Origin: DATMER01 sp036266195 | GTDB taxonomy: Bacteria > Acidobacteriota > Thermoanaerobaculia > Multivoradales > UBA5704 | NCBI GenBank assembly: GCA_036266195.1 | Contig: DATANP010000271.1 | Location: 1 to 8,736 of the forward strand | Direction of reading: 5' to 3' | DNA length: 8,736 bases | Part shown: piece by piece, positions 6,920 to 8,736 of the stretch | Layout: each line of letters starts with the position of its first letter | Numbering within the stretch: the first letter of the stretch is position 1 | Program-made: the position numbers and the translations under genes | The notes under the pieces: model-generated | Database searches by the model: none | Seen by the model: the letters and a program-made list of their open reading frames with translations, nothing else | What the model was told of the DNA's origin: nothing

Positions 6920-7540
6920 ATGAGCGACGACCTCGCCGACCGAGACGTGGTGGCCCGCTTCCTCCGGGGGGAGCCGGAGGCGGTGGCGACCCTGGACGGC
7001 TGGATCCTGCGCGCCGCCTGGCCCTATCAGCGCCGGCTGGCGAACCGCTGGGACGACGTCCTCCAGGATGTGCGGCTGGAGGTGACCCGCCTGCTCGGCG
7101 ACGGCAAGTTCCGCGGCGAATCGAGCCTGCGCACCTACCTGTGGAGGGTGGTCAGCCACACCTGCCTGGACCAGATCCGCTCCCAGACCAAGTGGCAATG
7201 GGCGGACCTGGAAGTCCTGGAGCAGGACGACGGCCGGGCTGCCGGGCTGGCGCAGCCGGTCGCCGAGGACGCCGCGGAGCGCGACCTGCTGCTGCGCGTC
7301 GTCGACCGGGCCTCCCAGGAGTGCCGCGAGCTCTGGCGGATGCTCGTGATGGGCCTTTCCTACCGCGAAATGAGTCTGCGCCTCCAGGTTGCGGAAGGGA
7401 CGCTGCGGGTCCGCGTCCTGCGCTGCCGGGAGCGGGCTGTGGCTTCGCGTGCCGAGCTCCTGGGCTCGAAAACCGCCCCTGCCCGTAACAAAGTTGTCGC
7501 AAGGACGCCCAAGAAGAGCGGAGAGGCGACAATCCCATGA
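6920..7540 (+). CDS. ECF-type RNA polymerase sigma factor
   Basis: A 206-residue sigma factor of the extracytoplasmic-function class, which directs RNA polymerase to stress-specific promoters. Region 2 covers about residues 8-88. DDVLQDVRLEVTRLL (45-59) matches the core-binding helix, and SLRTYLWRVVSHTCLDQIRS (69-88) matches the -10 recognition helix. Region 4 covers about 120-175, with the helix-turn-helix GLSYREMSLRLQVAEGTLRV (145-164) followed by RVLRCRERA, the -35 recognition part. No region 1 or 3 is present. The last 30 residues form a basic, low-complexity tail (ARNKVVARTPKKSG) beyond the usual end. The ATG has AGGA eight bases upstream. The stop overlaps the anti-sigma start as ATGA, typical of co-translated sigma/anti-sigma pairs. 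Autoregulation is common in such pairs but no clear ECF promoter is visible before this gene. The specific ECF group cannot be assigned by eye. Confidence 0.93.
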   Translation: MSDDLADRDVVARFLRGEPEAVATLDGWILRAAWPYQRRLANRWDDVLQDVRLEVTRLLGDGKFRGESSLRTYLWRVVSHTCLDQIRSQTKWQWADLEVLEQDDGRAAGLAQPVAEDAAERDLLLRVVDRASQECRELWRMLVMGLSYREMSLRLQVAEGTLRVRVLRCRERAVASRAELLGSKTAPARNKVVARTPKKSGEATIP

Positions 7541-8508
7541 ACTGTGAACAAGCCACCGAGCTCCTACCCTGGTACCTGAACGGCACGCTGGACGAGAGCG
7601 AGAGGCGGGAGGTCCGCGAGCACCTCGCCGGATGTGAAGGATGCCGTCAGGCCCTGGAAGACACCCGGCTCGCCTGGACGATCTACGATCAGCACATCCC
7701 GAGCGAGGCGCTCGTCGCCCTGGCCTGGGGTGAGTCGCCGGAAGGGTACGACCCCGACGTCCTCGAGCGCCATCTCCGCTCCTGCCCCGAGTGCGCGGCC
7801 GAGTTGGAGCTGGTGCGCACCAGCCGGCGCTTGGAAGAGGACGGCAACATTGCTCTTTTCCCCGTCGCCGGCTCCCGGACCGTGACCCGGAAGCCAGGAG
7901 CTTGGCGCACCGCCGCCCTGGCCGCAAGCCTAGCCGGCATGGTGGCCGCCAGCGGCTGGATCTGGACCGCGGGCCAGACCCGCGACCTGGAACGGCGGCT
8001 GGCCGAAGCCCGCCCGGCTCCCACAGCTCCTGCGCCTGCCGCTCCCCAGGCTCCCCCCCAGGATGACGCGGCCGCCCGCCAGAAGCTGGCCGAGATGTCC
8101 GCCCAGGTCGAGACTCTGCGCAAGCAGACCGACGAGATGCGCGAGCAGCTCACTCAGATCGCCGACGCGGGTCCCCGACCCCAGGTGAACGTCTGGGTGG
8201 ACGACCTGCGGCCCACCAGCGATGTGGTGCGTGGCGGTCCGGGCGAGGTCAAGGAGCTGCCCGCCGGCACGGCCGCGGTCGCCATGCTCGAGCCCGGCCA
8301 CGAGGAGACGCACAAGAACCACCGGATCGAGGTCGTGGACGCCGCCGGCAAGGTGGTCTGGAAGGCGGACGAGCTGCACCGCAGCTCGCACGACGACTTC
8401 GCGGTCCTCCTGCCGGCCCTCAAAGCCGGGAGCTACACGATCCGGCTCTCCGCGATGGAAGGCCCCAAGCGGGTGGAGCTGGAGAGCTACGCGATCCGGG
8501 TGAGATAG
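7537..8508 (+). CDS. Membrane-bound anti-sigma factor with two tandem zinc-finger (zf-HC2) modules
   Basis: A 323-residue partner of the upstream sigma factor. The first module has Cys3, His29, Cys33 and Cys36, the classic ZAS pattern. A second copy follows 50 residues later with His53, His79, Cys83 and Cys86 at the same spacings. Such domains bind sigma regions 2 and 4 in the cytoplasm. A single membrane helix lies at about 124-146, then a Pro/Ala linker (159-175), a probable coiled coil (about 178-208), and a beta-rich domain (about 217-323) with VNVWVDDLRP, HRIEVVDAAGKVVWKADEL and LKAGSYTIRLS. The basic RKPGAWR before the helix agrees with an inside N-terminus and an exported C-terminus. 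The ATG overlaps the sigma stop as ATGA, with GAGAGG about ten bases before it. A run of seven C (8053-8059) encodes part of the linker. The exported domain is probably the sensor; its ligand is unknown. Confidence 0.9.
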   Translation: MNCEQATELLPWYLNGTLDESERREVREHLAGCEGCRQALEDTRLAWTIYDQHIPSEALVALAWGESPEGYDPDVLERHLRSCPECAAELELVRTSRRLEEDGNIALFPVAGSRTVTRKPGAWRTAALAASLAGMVAASGWIWTAGQTRDLERRLAEARPAPTAPAPAAPQAPPQDDAAARQKLAEMSAQVETLRKQTDEMREQLTQIADAGPRPQVNVWVDDLRPTSDVVRGGPGEVKELPAGTAAVAMLEPGHEETHKNHRIEVVDAAGKVVWKADELHRSSHDDFAVLLPALKAGSYTIRLSAMEGPKRVELESYAIRVR

Positions 8509-8736
8509 CTACCGCGTCTTCTGGGCCAGGGCCGCGCCCTGGATCGCCAGGGTCTTCGGGTCCTGGAGGAACGCGGCCACCCCCAGGTGCTCGCGGTTCC
8601 AGCGCTTGTCCAGCCCGAGCACCAGCTCCGCCGAGTCGGCGGGCCCGGTCAGGGTGAGCGCCTTCTCCAGGCGGCGCACGACGTAGTCGTTCGCCAGGCT
8701 GCGCGAGGCGTTCTCGCCGGCTCCCACCTGCGTGCT
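8509..8736 (-). CDS. Probable DUF1223 family protein, C-terminal fragment cut by the window edge
   Basis: Only the last 75 residues are visible. The frame is open to the window edge, so the start is outside; the GTG at 8727 is probably internal. The segment GAGENASRSLANDYVVRRLEK resembles the GENAGRTL...VVR stretch of DUF1223 proteins. The end, HLGVAAFLQDPKTLAIQGAA, resembles the closing strand of the same family, where a hypothetical secreted thioredoxin-like fold is usual. This assignment is from remembered pattern, and other secreted families are possible. No cysteines occur in the visible part. The stop codon directly abuts the anti-sigma stop (8506-8508) with no intergenic base, so the two genes converge without a visible terminator. 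Confidence 0.55.
   Translation of the reverse strand, partial: STQVGAGENASRSLANDYVVRRLEKALTLTGPADSAELVLGLDKRWNREHLGVAAFLQDPKTLAIQGAALAQKTR

Noticed and set aside
4133..7927. Minus-strand open frame of 1264 codons spanning the sigma gene and part of the CHAT gene
   Set aside because: It is out of phase with the CHAT gene and antisense to sigma and anti-sigma. Its product is Pro/Arg/Gly-rich noise with no family motif.
8053..8059. Run of seven C in the anti-sigma linker as a phase-variable tract
   Set aside because: The frame stays correct through the conserved downstream domain, and short C runs are expected in Pro-rich coding DNA at this base composition.

Overview
The window is high-GC bacterial chromosome, roughly two-thirds G+C by eye, densely packed with genes. 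It has no rRNA, tRNA, CRISPR array or insertion sequence that I can recognise. A large TPR-CHAT lipoprotein, an ECF sigma factor with a zinc-finger anti-sigma, a SIMPL-domain protein and a DUF1223-like protein together suggest a soil-type or aquatic bacterium. Acidobacteriota (for example Thermoanaerobaculia) or a myxobacterium-like lineage are my best guesses, but this taxonomy is an inference from gene content only.

Left part (1-3430). A 5'-truncated plus-strand gene for a DUF2204-type nucleotidyltransferase ends head-on against a minus-strand operon, the two stop codons sharing one CTAG. Read in its own direction, the operon is a secreted SIMPL (DUF541) protein, a DUF985 cupin and a hexameric-type glutamate dehydrogenase. 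Each junction is a 4-base start/stop overlap, so translation is probably coupled. Upstream of it lies a separate small two-helix membrane protein with its own plausible sigma70-like promoter. A G+C-rich hairpin sits between this gene and the operon.

Right part (3418-8736). A 1117-residue minus-strand lipoprotein carries an N-terminal beta domain resembling PPC, about eleven TPR units and a C-terminal CHAT (caspase-like) domain with an intact His970/Cys1016 pair. It is divergent, across a 148-base gap, from a plus-strand ECF sigma factor and its overlapping anti-sigma gene. The anti-sigma has two zinc-finger modules in tandem with identical ligand spacing, one membrane helix, a coiled coil and a C-terminal beta-rich domain. 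The last gene, truncated by the window edge, is the C-terminus of a probable DUF1223 protein on the minus strand and directly abuts the anti-sigma gene.

The most interesting hypothesis is that the sigma/anti-sigma pair and the TPR-CHAT lipoprotein form one signalling module. In it, an exported caspase-like protease could act on the exported half of the membrane-bound anti-sigma, or be the sigma factor's main target. The sequence shows gene adjacency, intact catalytic motifs and a compatible topology. It does not prove proteolysis or regulation.
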